Source of the DNA: Thiohalocapsa marina
GTDB taxonomy: Bacteria > Pseudomonadota > Gammaproteobacteria > Chromatiales > Chromatiaceae
Assembly: GCF_008632335.1 (NCBI RefSeq)
Contig: NZ_VWXX01000030.1
Location: forward strand, 1 to 48,989
Direction: 5' to 3'
DNA: 48,989 bases
Shown here: in pieces, positions 37,281 to 44,626 of the stretch
How the letters are laid out: each line of letters begins with the position of its first letter
Position numbering within the stretch: the first letter of the stretch is position 1
Position numbers and translations under genes: made by a program
The notes under the pieces: model-generated
Databases searched by the model: none
What the model saw: only the letters and a program-made list of their open reading frames with translations
Told to the model about the DNA's origin: nothing

Positions 37281-38756
37281 ATGACTCAATTCTCCACCGA
37301 ATCCCGCAACACCTTCCTGCGCTACTTCCAGGATCTGCTCCAGGACATGGAGGAGTGCGACGACATGGAACTCAGCGGATCGCTGCGGCTCGGCGAGAAA
37401 AAGGTGCGGATTCCGGAGCCATCGCTGCCGCTGCGGCTGATGCTCGGCACGGAGGAAGGCTACAGCCTCACCCTCGACCCCGAGATCGTCATCGGCGCCG
37501 ATGGCCACTTCCAGCGCAGCGGCGACTATCTGCTGTTCGATCCGGACAGCTTCTTCTCCACCATCAGCGGTTTTCTCCGGCTGTCCGCCGGCGAGTCGCT
37601 CACCCTGGGCCGCGAAGACCCGCTGCAACGGCGACTGCTGGCCTATCCCTCCAGCGTCGCCGACAAGCACCTGCGGCTGAAGCTGACGGAAAACGGGCTG
37701 GCGCTGAAGAACAAATCGCCGAAGCGCGGCGCCTGCGTCATGCCCCTGACCAAAAAGGTGCTGCTCGACCGGATGCTACGCTGGCGCAAGGGCAAGCTCG
37801 AGGCCCTGGCCAGCATCCTCAAGGATCCCATCGAGGAACCCTCGCGCAGCACCGCGCTGGACCTGCTCGAGCGGGTGACGCAGGTGATGGAGCGCGAGGC
37901 CTACCGCCTGAGCACGCGCGACGGGCGGCCCGGCAGCGTGTTGCGGCTGCCCGGCAGGCCCGCCCCCATCTTCGTCGGCGACCTGCACGCCAGCATCGAC
38001 AACCTGCTGGTGCTGCTCACCCAGAACGCCTTTCTCGACGCCCTGCGCGACGGCAGCGGCGTGCTCATCCTGGTCGGCGACGCGGTCCACCCGGACACCC
38101 CCGGCCACGAGGCCGAGATGGACATGTCCATGCTGCTGATGGACCTGATCTTCCGGCTGAAGCTGCAGTTTCCCGAGCGCGTGTTCTACCTGCGCGGCAA
38201 TCACGACAGCTTCGCCGATGACATCAGCAAGGGCGGCGTGCCCCAGGGCGTGCTGTGGGAACAGGCCCTGTACGACCGCCGCGGCGCGCACTATCGCAAC
38301 GCCATGCAGCGCCTCTACGACGCCCTGCCCTACATCGCCGTCTCGCCGCACTACGTCGCCTGCCATGCCGGCGCGCCCACCATGAAGGCCTCCCGCGCCG
38401 ACCTGATCAATGCCCACCGCAAGCCGAAACTGCAACACCAGCTCACCCATATCCGGCTGCGCAAGTCCAACTCGCCAAGCGGCTACGGCCCCGGCGACGT
38501 GCGCCGCCTGTGCAAGCGGCTCGGCGTGGCGCCAGACACCCCGTTCATCGTCGGCCACACGCCGCTCAGCAGCGACGGCACCCTATGGCTCAACGCTGGC
38601 GGCATCCAGCACCACCATGTGCTGTTCGGCGCCAATCCGCAGACCATCGGCGTCATCACCCGCTCCGGCGGCCACCTGCTACCGCTGACCTACCCGGTGG
38701 AACCCCTGCTGCCGGTGATCAACCGCCTGATACGGACCGGCCGCCTCACGGCCTGA
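37281..38756 (+). CDS. FHA-like/PPP-type metallophosphatase fusion
   Basis: A 491-residue protein with two parts. Residues 60-155 look like a divergent forkhead-associated domain (SLTLGRED at 106-113, SVADKHLRLKL at 125-135, LALKNKSPKRGACV), which in other proteins binds phosphothreonine. Residues 228-460 are a PPP/calcineurin-like phosphatase: GDLHAS (233-238), GDAVHP (266-271), RGNHD (305-309), CHAGAP (361-366) and GHTPLS (425-430) supply the two-metal site. The N-terminal 55 residues and the 160-225 linker are charged helices. Coupled to the P-loop gene upstream. Phosphoprotein or polynucleotide phosphatase activity are both conceivable; placement beside phosphate transporters is suggestive. 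Confidence 0.78.
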   Translation: MTQFSTESRNTFLRYFQDLLQDMEECDDMELSGSLRLGEKKVRIPEPSLPLRLMLGTEEGYSLTLDPEIVIGADGHFQRSGDYLLFDPDSFFSTISGFLRLSAGESLTLGREDPLQRRLLAYPSSVADKHLRLKLTENGLALKNKSPKRGACVMPLTKKVLLDRMLRWRKGKLEALASILKDPIEEPSRSTALDLLERVTQVMEREAYRLSTRDGRPGSVLRLPGRPAPIFVGDLHASIDNLLVLLTQNAFLDALRDGSGVLILVGDAVHPDTPGHEAEMDMSMLLMDLIFRLKLQFPERVFYLRGNHDSFADDISKGGVPQGVLWEQALYDRRGAHYRNAMQRLYDALPYIAVSPHYVACHAGAPTMKASRADLINAHRKPKLQHQLTHIRLRKSNSPSGYGPGDVRRLCKRLGVAPDTPFIVGHTPLSSDGTLWLNAGGIQHHHVLFGANPQTIGVITRSGGHLLPLTYPVEPLLPVINRLIRTGRLTA

Positions 38757-38781
38757 ACGGGCGCCGCCACGGCAACCTTGC

Positions 38782-38811
38782 GTAACACTCAAGTAACACA
38801 AATGTCATAAT
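38782..38811 (+). promoter_or_regulatory. Three 7-base repeats at 11-base spacing (Pho-box-like)
   Basis: GTAACAC (38782), GTAACAC (38793) and GTCATAA (38804) are spaced exactly 11 bases apart, each with a four-base gap. A PhoB box is built from TGTCA-type 7-base direct repeats with four-base spacers. The last repeat overlaps a CATAAT -10-like hexamer (38806-38811), a little closer than in E. coli Pho promoters. Located 26 bases before the UspA start, upstream of the Na/Pi cotransporter. Confidence 0.4.
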
Positions 38812-38836
38812 GCGGACGACTTCAGCCGAGGTACCC

Positions 38837-39421
38837 ATGAACGACCCCAGGGAGACCCCGCCCGTAGCACCGGACACCGACAACACCGGCCACAGCGACA
38901 CCAAAAAGACGACCACCGACAGCCACAGCGACACCAAAGCCGTGACCAACAAATCGGACAGCGGCCCCATCCTGGTACCGGTGGACTTCTCCGCCCCCTC
39001 GGAGGCCGCGCTGATCCATGCCGTCGATCTGGCGCGCTGTCTCAACCGGCCGCTGATGGTCATGCACGTGGTGCATGACCCGGGCTCGATGCCGGGGTAC
39101 TACAGCCGCGCGCTGAAGAAAAAGCAGCTCAGCCGCATCGAAGACGGCGCCGCGGACATGCTCGACGAGTTCCTGCAGCGAGTGATCGCCCAGCACCGCG
39201 AGCTGAAAAAGCTCAAGCGGCTGGATTCCATGCTGGTCAAGGGGCTGCCCACCTCACGTATCCTGGAGGTGGCCAACAAGATCGGCGCCGGCCTGATCGT
39301 CATGGGCAGCACCGGTCTGACCGGCTGGAAACACCTGCTCATCGGCTCCGTGGCCGAACAGGTAGTACACCTGGCACGCATCCCGGTCACGGTGGTCAAG
39401 TGCCCGCCGCAAAAAAAGTAG
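38837..39421 (+). CDS. Universal stress protein in the phosphate island
   Basis: A 194-residue UspA-family protein. The first 42 or so residues are polar and Thr/Asp/Lys-rich (DTKKTTTDSHSDTKAVTNKS), probably flexible; the Usp fold follows with GPILVPVDFSAPSEAALIHA, LMVMHVVHDPGS, and the ATP-binding GLIVMGSTGLTGWKHLLIGS ending VTVVKCP. The GXTG-type loop is consistent with nucleotide binding. GAGG lies six bases before the ATG. Fourteen bases separate it from the Na/Pi cotransporter, so they are co-transcribed, perhaps from the Pho-box-like promoter. Confidence 0.9.
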   Translation: MNDPRETPPVAPDTDNTGHSDTKKTTTDSHSDTKAVTNKSDSGPILVPVDFSAPSEAALIHAVDLARCLNRPLMVMHVVHDPGSMPGYYSRALKKKQLSRIEDGAADMLDEFLQRVIAQHRELKKLKRLDSMLVKGLPTSRILEVANKIGAGLIVMGSTGLTGWKHLLIGSVAEQVVHLARIPVTVVKCPPQKK

Positions 39422-39434
39422 GAGGAAGCCCGCC

Positions 39435-41240
39435 TTGATTGCCAACCTGTTGTCCCGCCGCGCCCAACAGGCCGCCCCCTATTGGCTGCCCGGCCTGGCC
39501 GGCCTGGCCCTGCTGGTCGCAGCCCTCGCGGTCTGGGCCGACGACGGCAGCAGCAACGGCGTCGAGATCGACTGGCTCACCATGGGCATGGGCCTGTTCG
39601 GCGGCCTTGCCCTGTTCCTGTTCGGCATGGATCAGATGGCCGACGCGCTCAAGGCCGTGGCCGGCGAGCGCATGAAGGACATCCTGGCGCGGCTCACCAC
39701 CAATCGCTTCATGGGCGCCCTGACCGGCGCCTTCGTCACCGCCGTCATCAACTCCTCGTCCGTCACCACTGTGCTGGTGGTGGGCTTCATCAGCGCCGGC
39801 CTGATGTCCCTGGCGCAATCCGTCGGCGTCATCATGGGCGCCAACATCGGCTCCACCGTCACCGCGCAACTCATCGCCTTCAAGGTCACCAAGGCCGCGC
39901 TGCTGATGATCGGCATCGGCTTCACCATGCTGTTCGCCTCCAAGCGCGAGCGCATCCGCCACTACGGCGGCATGCTCATGGGCCTGGGCATGGTGTTCTT
40001 CGGCATGGGCGTGATGAGCGACGCCATGGCCCCGCTGCGCAGCTACCAGCCCTTCCTGGACCTGATGCAGACGATGCAGAACCCGCTCATCGGCATCCTG
40101 GTGGCCGCCGCCTTCACCGGGCTGATCCAGTCATCCGCGGCCACCACCGGCATCGTCATCGTCATGGCCAGCCAGGGCTTCGTCAACCTGCCCACCGGCA
40201 TCGCCCTGGCCTTCGGCGCCAACATCGGCACCTGCGTCACCGCCCTGCTGGCCGCCATCGGCAAACCCCGCGAGGCCGTGCGCGCCGCTGTCGTTCACAT
40301 CCTGTTCAATGTTGCCGGCGTGCTGGTCTGGGTCGGCCTCATCGGCCAGCTGGCGGAGTTCGTCACCTGGATCTCGCCGCAATACCCCGAACTCGCCGGC
40401 ACCGAGCGCATCGCCGCCGAGACGCCACGGCAGATCGCCAACGCCCACACCCTGTTCAACGTCGCCAACACCATCCTGTTCATCGGTCTCACCGGCCAGT
40501 TCGCGCGCCTGGCGGAATGGCTGGTGCCGGACAAACCGCTGGAAGAAGAGGCGCTGGTGGTCCGCGCCAAGTACCTCGACGAAGAACTGCTGAGCACACC
40601 CTCGCTGGCCCTCGACCGGGTGCGTCTGGAGGTGCTGCACATGGGCGAGCGGGTGCAGGACATGATGAGACGCATCATGCCCGCCATCCTCAGCGGCAAC
40701 CGCGAGACCCTGCACGACATCGAACGCATGGACGACGACGTCGACACACTGCATGCGCAGATCATCACCTATCTGGGCAAGATCAGCCGCCTGTCGCTGA
40801 CCGAGAATCAGACCGCCGAGATGATCCGCCTGATGGAGGCCGTCAACGACCTGGAAAACATCGGCGACGTCATCGAAACCAACCTCATCGTGCTGGGCAA
40901 CGAACGCATCGACCAGGGCGTGTCCATCAGCCAGCCCACCCGCGAGATCCTCAACAACTTCCACGTCGCCGTCAACCAGGCCGTGGAGGCCGCCGTGCTC
41001 GCCGTGGCGCAGAAAAGCGAACTCGCCGCACGCACCGTCACGTCAAAGAAACAGGAGATCACGCGCATCGCCGACTCCGCCGCCGCCCACCAGGCACAAC
41101 GCCTGGTGGCCGAAGAACCCAACCGCATCCCCGCCTACACCATCGAGATCGACATCATCGAAAAGCTAAAGCGGATCTACTACTTCGCCAAGCGCATGGC
41201 CAAGACCGTAGAATCCGACGACGCAACCGAGGCCAGCTGA
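39435..41240 (+). CDS. Na/Pi cotransporter with PhoU-like C-terminal domain
   Basis: A 601-residue membrane protein of the NptA/YjbB group that carries phosphate with sodium. After one N-terminal membrane segment, two inverted repeats hold the signatures VTAVINSSSVTTVLVVGFIS with GANIGSTVTAQLIA, and FTGLIQSSAATTGIVIVMAS with GANIGTCVTALLAA; the last 220 residues are helical and PhoU-like (LHDIERMDDDVDTLHAQIIT, RLMEAVNDLENIGDVIE). Such fusions can import or export phosphate depending on the organism. The start is a TTG at 39435 with a strong GGAGGA nine bases upstream; no ATG fits. Followed at once by the REP array. Confidence 0.93.
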   Translation: MIANLLSRRAQQAAPYWLPGLAGLALLVAALAVWADDGSSNGVEIDWLTMGMGLFGGLALFLFGMDQMADALKAVAGERMKDILARLTTNRFMGALTGAFVTAVINSSSVTTVLVVGFISAGLMSLAQSVGVIMGANIGSTVTAQLIAFKVTKAALLMIGIGFTMLFASKRERIRHYGGMLMGLGMVFFGMGVMSDAMAPLRSYQPFLDLMQTMQNPLIGILVAAAFTGLIQSSAATTGIVIVMASQGFVNLPTGIALAFGANIGTCVTALLAAIGKPREAVRAAVVHILFNVAGVLVWVGLIGQLAEFVTWISPQYPELAGTERIAAETPRQIANAHTLFNVANTILFIGLTGQFARLAEWLVPDKPLEEEALVVRAKYLDEELLSTPSLALDRVRLEVLHMGERVQDMMRRIMPAILSGNRETLHDIERMDDDVDTLHAQIITYLGKISRLSLTENQTAEMIRLMEAVNDLENIGDVIETNLIVLGNERIDQGVSISQPTREILNNFHVAVNQAVEAAVLAVAQKSELAARTVTSKKQEITRIADSAAAHQAQRLVAEEPNRIPAYTIEIDIIEKLKRIYYFAKRMAKTVESDDATEAS

Positions 41241-41467
41241 ACCCGTAGCGTGGAACAACCGCAGCCCGTAGGGTGGAATAAGCGCAGCGTTTCCACCAGA
41301 TGCCCGTAGGGTGGAATAAGCGCAGCGTTTCCACCAGATGCCCGTAGGGTGGAATAAGCGCAGCGTTTCCACCAGATGCCCGTAGGGTGGAATAAGCGCA
41401 GCGTTTCCACCAGAAGCCCGTAGGGTGGAATAAGCGCAGCGTTTCCACCAGAAGCCCGTAGGGTGGA
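41241..41467. repeat. REP array, left block (38-bp units)
   Basis: After a degenerate unit (41242-41262) come five consecutive 38-base units starting at 41264, 41302, 41340, 41378 and 41416, and a sixth cut at 41467. Each reads GCCCGTAGGGTGGAATAAGC, then GCAGCGTTTCCACCAGAT: a GTAG head, stem GGTGGAA/TTTCCACC, and a short linker. All five carry the GCAGCG core. The cut sixth unit continues on the other side of the IS200-type element at 42129. Confidence 0.93.
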
Positions 41468-42128
41468 GTAACAATCCCCCGGCAAAGCCGGGGGCATTGA
41501 ATTCGTGAGCCGCTCAAAGCGGCTTATGGGGACGCTAACGCGTCCCCGCGGTTTGGGGGCCGCCTAAAGGCGGCGGATCAGCGCCATAGGTTCAGCTGCT
41601 CCAGTCGCTGATCTTCCTGCTCCTGGTGTCGGATGTAGCGCCGCACAACCTCCTCGTCCCGCCCGACCGTGGACACGAAGTAGCCGCGTGCCCAGAAGTG
41701 CTGGCCAACGAAGTTGCGCCTGCGCTCGCCGTACACCCGCGCCAGGTGAATGGCACTCTTCCCCTTGATGTAGCCCACCACCTGTGACACCGCATATTTC
41801 GGCGGAATCGAGATCAGCATGTGCACATGGTCGGGCATCAGGTGTCCCTCCAAGATCCGACTCTCTTTGTGCTCCGCCAAGGTGCGGAACACTTCCCCAA
41901 GGTGCCGACGTAACTGCGCGTACAGCGTCCGGCGGCGGCACTTCGGGATGAACACTACGTGGTATTTACACTCCCACTTGGAGTGGCTTAAGCTTTCGCT
42001 GTCGTCCATCGGGTTTCTCCTCTTTCGTGTGCTTGGCGGCTCACGGCGAGGAGTTTCCCCGATGGACTCCAGGAAATGTCAAACTTCTACTGCCACCCCG
42101 GCAAAGCCGGGGGTTTTCCTATTTTTGG
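41468..42128 (-). mobile_element. IS200/IS605-type insertion in a REP unit
   Basis: A 661-base element carrying one tnpA gene. Both sides have near-identical subterminal hairpins, CCCCGGC AAA GCCGGGG (41477-41493 and about 42096-42112), and the tnpA-downstream side has three more stems (41508-41524, 41528-41547, 41559-41576). Removing 41468-42128 rejoins GGTGGA to ATAAGCGAAGCG, restoring a perfect REP unit, so the edges are known to within a base or two. No target duplication and no terminal inverted repeats, as expected for Y1 HUH transposition. Confidence 0.85.
41578..42009 (-). CDS. tnpA: IS200-type Y1 HUH transposase
   Basis: A 143-residue single-strand DNA transposase. It has WECKYHVVFIPKCRRR near the N terminus, the HUH metal-binding motif in PDHVHML (about 59-65), IKGKSAIHLARVYGERRRNF, and the catalytic tyrosine in VVRRYIRHQ near residue 125. 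The size and these exact strings match the widespread IS200/IS1541-like TnpA, rather than the longer REP-associated transposases. No frameshift is visible, so it may be active. GGAGAAACC lies before the ATG on the minus strand. Confidence 0.95.
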   Translation of the reverse strand: MDDSESLSHSKWECKYHVVFIPKCRRRTLYAQLRRHLGEVFRTLAEHKESRILEGHLMPDHVHMLISIPPKYAVSQVVGYIKGKSAIHLARVYGERRRNFVGQHFWARGYFVSTVGRDEEVVRRYIRHQEQEDQRLEQLNLWR

Positions 42129-42925
42129 ATAAGCGAAGCGTTTCCACCAGATGCCCGTAGGGTGGAATAAGCGAAGCGTTTCCACCAGATGCCCGTAGGG
42201 TGGAATAAGCGAAGCGTTTCCACCAGATGCAAAAGCAGCCACCACCGCCGCGGCGGATGGCGCTACGCTTATCCGCCCTACGAAAACCGGGATAGGAAAC
42301 CAACAGCAGTAGGGTGGAACAAGCGCAGCGTTTCCACCAGATGCAAAAGCAGCCACCACCGCCGCGGCGGATGGCGCTACGCTTATCCGCCCTACGGAAA
42401 ACCGGGATAGGAAACCGACAGCAGTAGGGAATAAGCGCAGCGTTTCCACCAGATGCCCGTAGGGTGGAATAAGCGAAGCGTTTCCACCAGATGCCCGTAG
42501 GGTGGAATAAGCGCAGCGTTTCCACCAGATGCCCGTAGGGTGGAATAAGCGAAGCGTTTCCACCAGATGCCCGTAGGGGGGAATAAGCGCAGCGTTTCCA
42601 CCAGATGCCCGTAGGGTGGAATAAGCGAAGCGTTTCCACCAGATGCCCGTAGGGTGGAATAAGCGCAGCGTTTCCACCAGATGCCCGTAGGGTGGAATAA
42701 GCGAAGCGTTTCCACCAGATGCCCGTAGGGTGGAATAAGCGAAGCGTTTCCACCAGATGCCAAAGCAGCCACCACCGCCGCGGCGGATGGCGCTACGCTT
42801 ATCCGCCCTACGAAAACCGGGATAGGAAACCAACAGCAGTAGGGTGGAATAAGCGCAGCGTTTCCACCAGATGCCAAAGCAGCCACCACCGCCGCGGCGG
42901 ATGGCGCTACGCTTATCCGCCCTAC
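42129..42925. repeat. REP/BIME array, right block (38-, 76- and 114-bp periods)
   Basis: Three layers are visible. Single 38-base units start at 42153, 42191, 42455, 42493, 42531, 42569, 42607, 42645, 42683 and 42721. In the run from 42455 the core alternates GAAGCG and GCAGCG (A C A C A C A A), a 76-base dimer. Four 114-base composites (from about 42224, 42338, 42754, 42868) join a forward GTGGAA unit to an inverted GGCGGATGGCGCTACGCTTA palindrome and share the linker GAAAACCGGGATAGGAAACC. One unit (42425) has lost four bases and another (42569) has GGGGGG in place of GGGTGG. Open frames across the array are by-products of the repeats. Confidence 0.93.
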
Positions 42926-42961
42926 GGGAAAACGGCGGGAGGTTACCGGCAACAGGCGCGG

Positions 42962-43339
42962 CTAATGCGCCGGCTCCACCACGATCAGCCGCTCCATCTC
43001 CGCAACCCGGATGCGGCGCCCGTCCAGCGTCGCGAAGGTCCGCCCCTCGATGTCGCCCCGTCGCGCCTCGTACGACTGCACCTGCCCGCTGTACGGATTG
43101 ACCACCTGCACCTCCACCACCTGCTGCGCGTGCTCCCAGCGCTGGAACAGGTAAAATCCGCTGCCGAGCACCATCAACGCCAGCACCGCATGGGCCGCTG
43201 CCCGCATCGAGCCCGGCGGCAACCAGCCCGGCAGCACCGGCACCGCCGGCCCCGAGCCATCGGCCTCACGCCGCCGGTTGCGCAGCACCAGAAAAGCGAC
43301 GTAAACCACCGCCGCCGTCACCAGAAACTTGAGTAGCAT
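42962..43339 (-). CDS. Small membrane protein of unknown function
   Basis: A 125-residue protein, not recognised. It has a first hydrophobic segment at residues 2-19 (LLKFLVTAAVVYVAFLVL) followed by NRRRE, a second at about 47-66 (AAHAVLALMVLGSGFYLFQ), and a C-terminal soluble part with VVEVQVVNPYSGQVQSYEAR and RDGRRIRV-like strand pattern, ending VEPAH. It looks like an inner-membrane protein with both a short and a longer soluble face. Its ATG (43339-43337) overlaps the ATG of the divergent DUF6164 gene. Its 3' end lies 36 bases from the REP array. Confidence 0.7.
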   Translation of the reverse strand: MLLKFLVTAAVVYVAFLVLRNRRREADGSGPAVPVLPGWLPPGSMRAAAHAVLALMVLGSGFYLFQRWEHAQQVVEVQVVNPYSGQVQSYEARRGDIEGRTFATLDGRRIRVAEMERLIVVEPAH

Positions 43340-43340
43340 G

Positions 43341-43706
43341 ATGTCCGTACTGATCTTTCGCCTGAACGGAGTCGACGACGACGAGGCCGCTGACGTGCGC
43401 CAGCTGCTCGACGACAACGGCTTTCCCTACCACGAGACCGGCGCCGGTTTCCTCGGCCTTGGCACCGCCGGACTCTGGCTGCTGCAGGCCGAACACAAGC
43501 GCGAAGCCCGCGCCCTGATCGACGCCTACCAGCAACAGCGCGCCGCCCGACTGTCCGCGGAATACCGCGCCCTGTGCGACGCCGGCCGCGCCGAAACCGC
43601 CTGGCAACGCGCCCTGCAGCACCCGTTTCGCACCGCCTTCCACCTTGCCGGCATCGCCGCCATACTCTACCTGATGCTCGTCCCCTTTCTCACCCTCGGA
43701 CGTTGA
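43341..43706 (+). CDS. DUF6164-family small membrane protein
   Basis: A 121-residue protein. It begins MSVLIFRLNGVDDDEAADVR with DNGFPYHETGAGFLGLGTAGLWL, a small alpha/beta domain resembling putative signal-transducing PII-like DUF2007/DUF6164 proteins, then a helix of dimer type and a C-terminal membrane segment (about 98-117, HLAGIAAILYLMLVPFLTL). ATGs at 43338 and 43341 are adjacent; the family begins at the second. It is divergent from and start-overlapping with the minus-strand membrane protein. Function unknown. Confidence 0.75.
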   Translation: MSVLIFRLNGVDDDEAADVRQLLDDNGFPYHETGAGFLGLGTAGLWLLQAEHKREARALIDAYQQQRAARLSAEYRALCDAGRAETAWQRALQHPFRTAFHLAGIAAILYLMLVPFLTLGR

Positions 43707-43728
43707 ATGGCAGCAATTCCAATTTCAA

Positions 43729-43815
43729 ACCGCAGAGGCCCAGAGCACGCAGAGACCAGCCAGCGTTCTCGTCCGCGCCCCTGCGTTCAGTTTTTGTGCT
43801 CTGCGTCTCTGCGGT
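43729..43815. repeat. Imperfect palindrome of the CCGCAGAG type
   Basis: CCGCAGAGGCCCAGAGCACG plus CAGAG on the left is partly complementary to GTGCTCTGCGTCTCTGCGG on the right, separated by about 45 bases. I recognise this as a dispersed intergenic palindrome common to several bacterial groups. It fills the space between the DUF6164 and ankyrin genes and is unrelated to the GTAG-REP family. Confidence 0.65.
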
Positions 43816-43915
43816 GAATCGCGCTGCGGCAAAGAAACCTTGCGTTTGCCGCGCGCTTGCCCAGCGCCCGATGAACCGCGTACCATTTCCGCACCAAGCC
43901 AAGGCACCCCGTCGC

Positions 43916-44572
43916 ATGCGCCTCGCCCCAACCACTCTGCTGTCCGTCTGCCTCCTGGCCCTCGTTGCCGGCTGCGGCGCCCCGCCCGAGCCCACGGTCA
44001 ACCTGTACCGGGCCGTGCACATCGGCGACCTGGACCAGATCAAGCGCCACCTGTTCTGGAAGACCGACATCAACCAGCCCGGGGCCGACGGCGCCTACCC
44101 GCTGCATGTGGCCGTCAGCCAGGGACGCGTCGCCATCGCCCGCGAGCTGCTCGACCACGGCGCCGACACCGATGTCCGCGACCGGCTCGGCCGCACCCCG
44201 CTGCACCTGGCCCTGGCCAACGGCAAACTGCCCGCGGCGGAACTGCTCTGGCAGCACGGCACCGATGACGACCCCCAGGCGCTGCTGTTCCAGCTGGTCG
44301 CAGATCAGACCGCCGACCGCGACAGCCTGCACTTTCTGCTCAGCCAGGGCGCAGCACTGAACACCGCCGGCCCATCCGGCACACCGCCGCTGCACCAGGC
44401 CGTGAGCGCCGGCAACGTCAAGCTGGCCAAGCACCTGATCAGCGCCGGCGCCGAGGTCAATCTGACCGACACCGCCGGCAACACCCCGCTGGCCCTGGCC
44501 GAGCGGATCCCGGACCCCAGCACCGCCGGCATCATGGCCGGCCTGTTGCGTCAGTACGGGGCCCTGCAATAG
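43916..44572 (+). CDS. Ankyrin-repeat lipoprotein
   Basis: A 218-residue exported protein. A lipoprotein signal (MRLAPTTLLSVCLLALVAGC, lipobox LVAG before Cys20) is followed by about five ankyrin repeats, the clearest being GAYPLHVAVSQGRVAIAREL, GRTPLHLALANGKLPAAELL and GTPPLHQAVSAGNVKLAKHL with GAEVNLTDTAGNTPLALAE. It would be anchored to a membrane and act in protein contact in the periplasm; the partner is unknown. An ATG at 43871 is in frame, but it would place 15 extra residues before the signal, so 43916 is preferred. Confidence 0.85.
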   Translation: MRLAPTTLLSVCLLALVAGCGAPPEPTVNLYRAVHIGDLDQIKRHLFWKTDINQPGADGAYPLHVAVSQGRVAIARELLDHGADTDVRDRLGRTPLHLALANGKLPAAELLWQHGTDDDPQALLFQLVADQTADRDSLHFLLSQGAALNTAGPSGTPPLHQAVSAGNVKLAKHLISAGAEVNLTDTAGNTPLALAERIPDPSTAGIMAGLLRQYGALQ

Positions 44573-44626
44573 CGGGTACAACCGGTCCGGCAACACCCAA
44601 ACAGCACTCTCTCAGGAAGCGAACCG

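Noticed and set aside
41578-42009. REP-associated transposase (RAYT) for the surrounding array
   Set aside because: Size and sequence are those of IS200-type TnpA, its termini carry their own hairpins, and it interrupts a REP unit as a late insertion.
41241-42925. CRISPR array
   Set aside because: The 38-base units abut with only a fixed short linker, there are no unique spacers, and no cas genes are present.
42079-42952. Minus-strand open frames of 186-248 codons with repeated GGNAALIPPYGHLVETLRLF peptides
   Set aside because: They are REP DNA: the 38-base unit is open in several frames and gives a 38-residue peptide period; no ribosome site, family match or conserved start.
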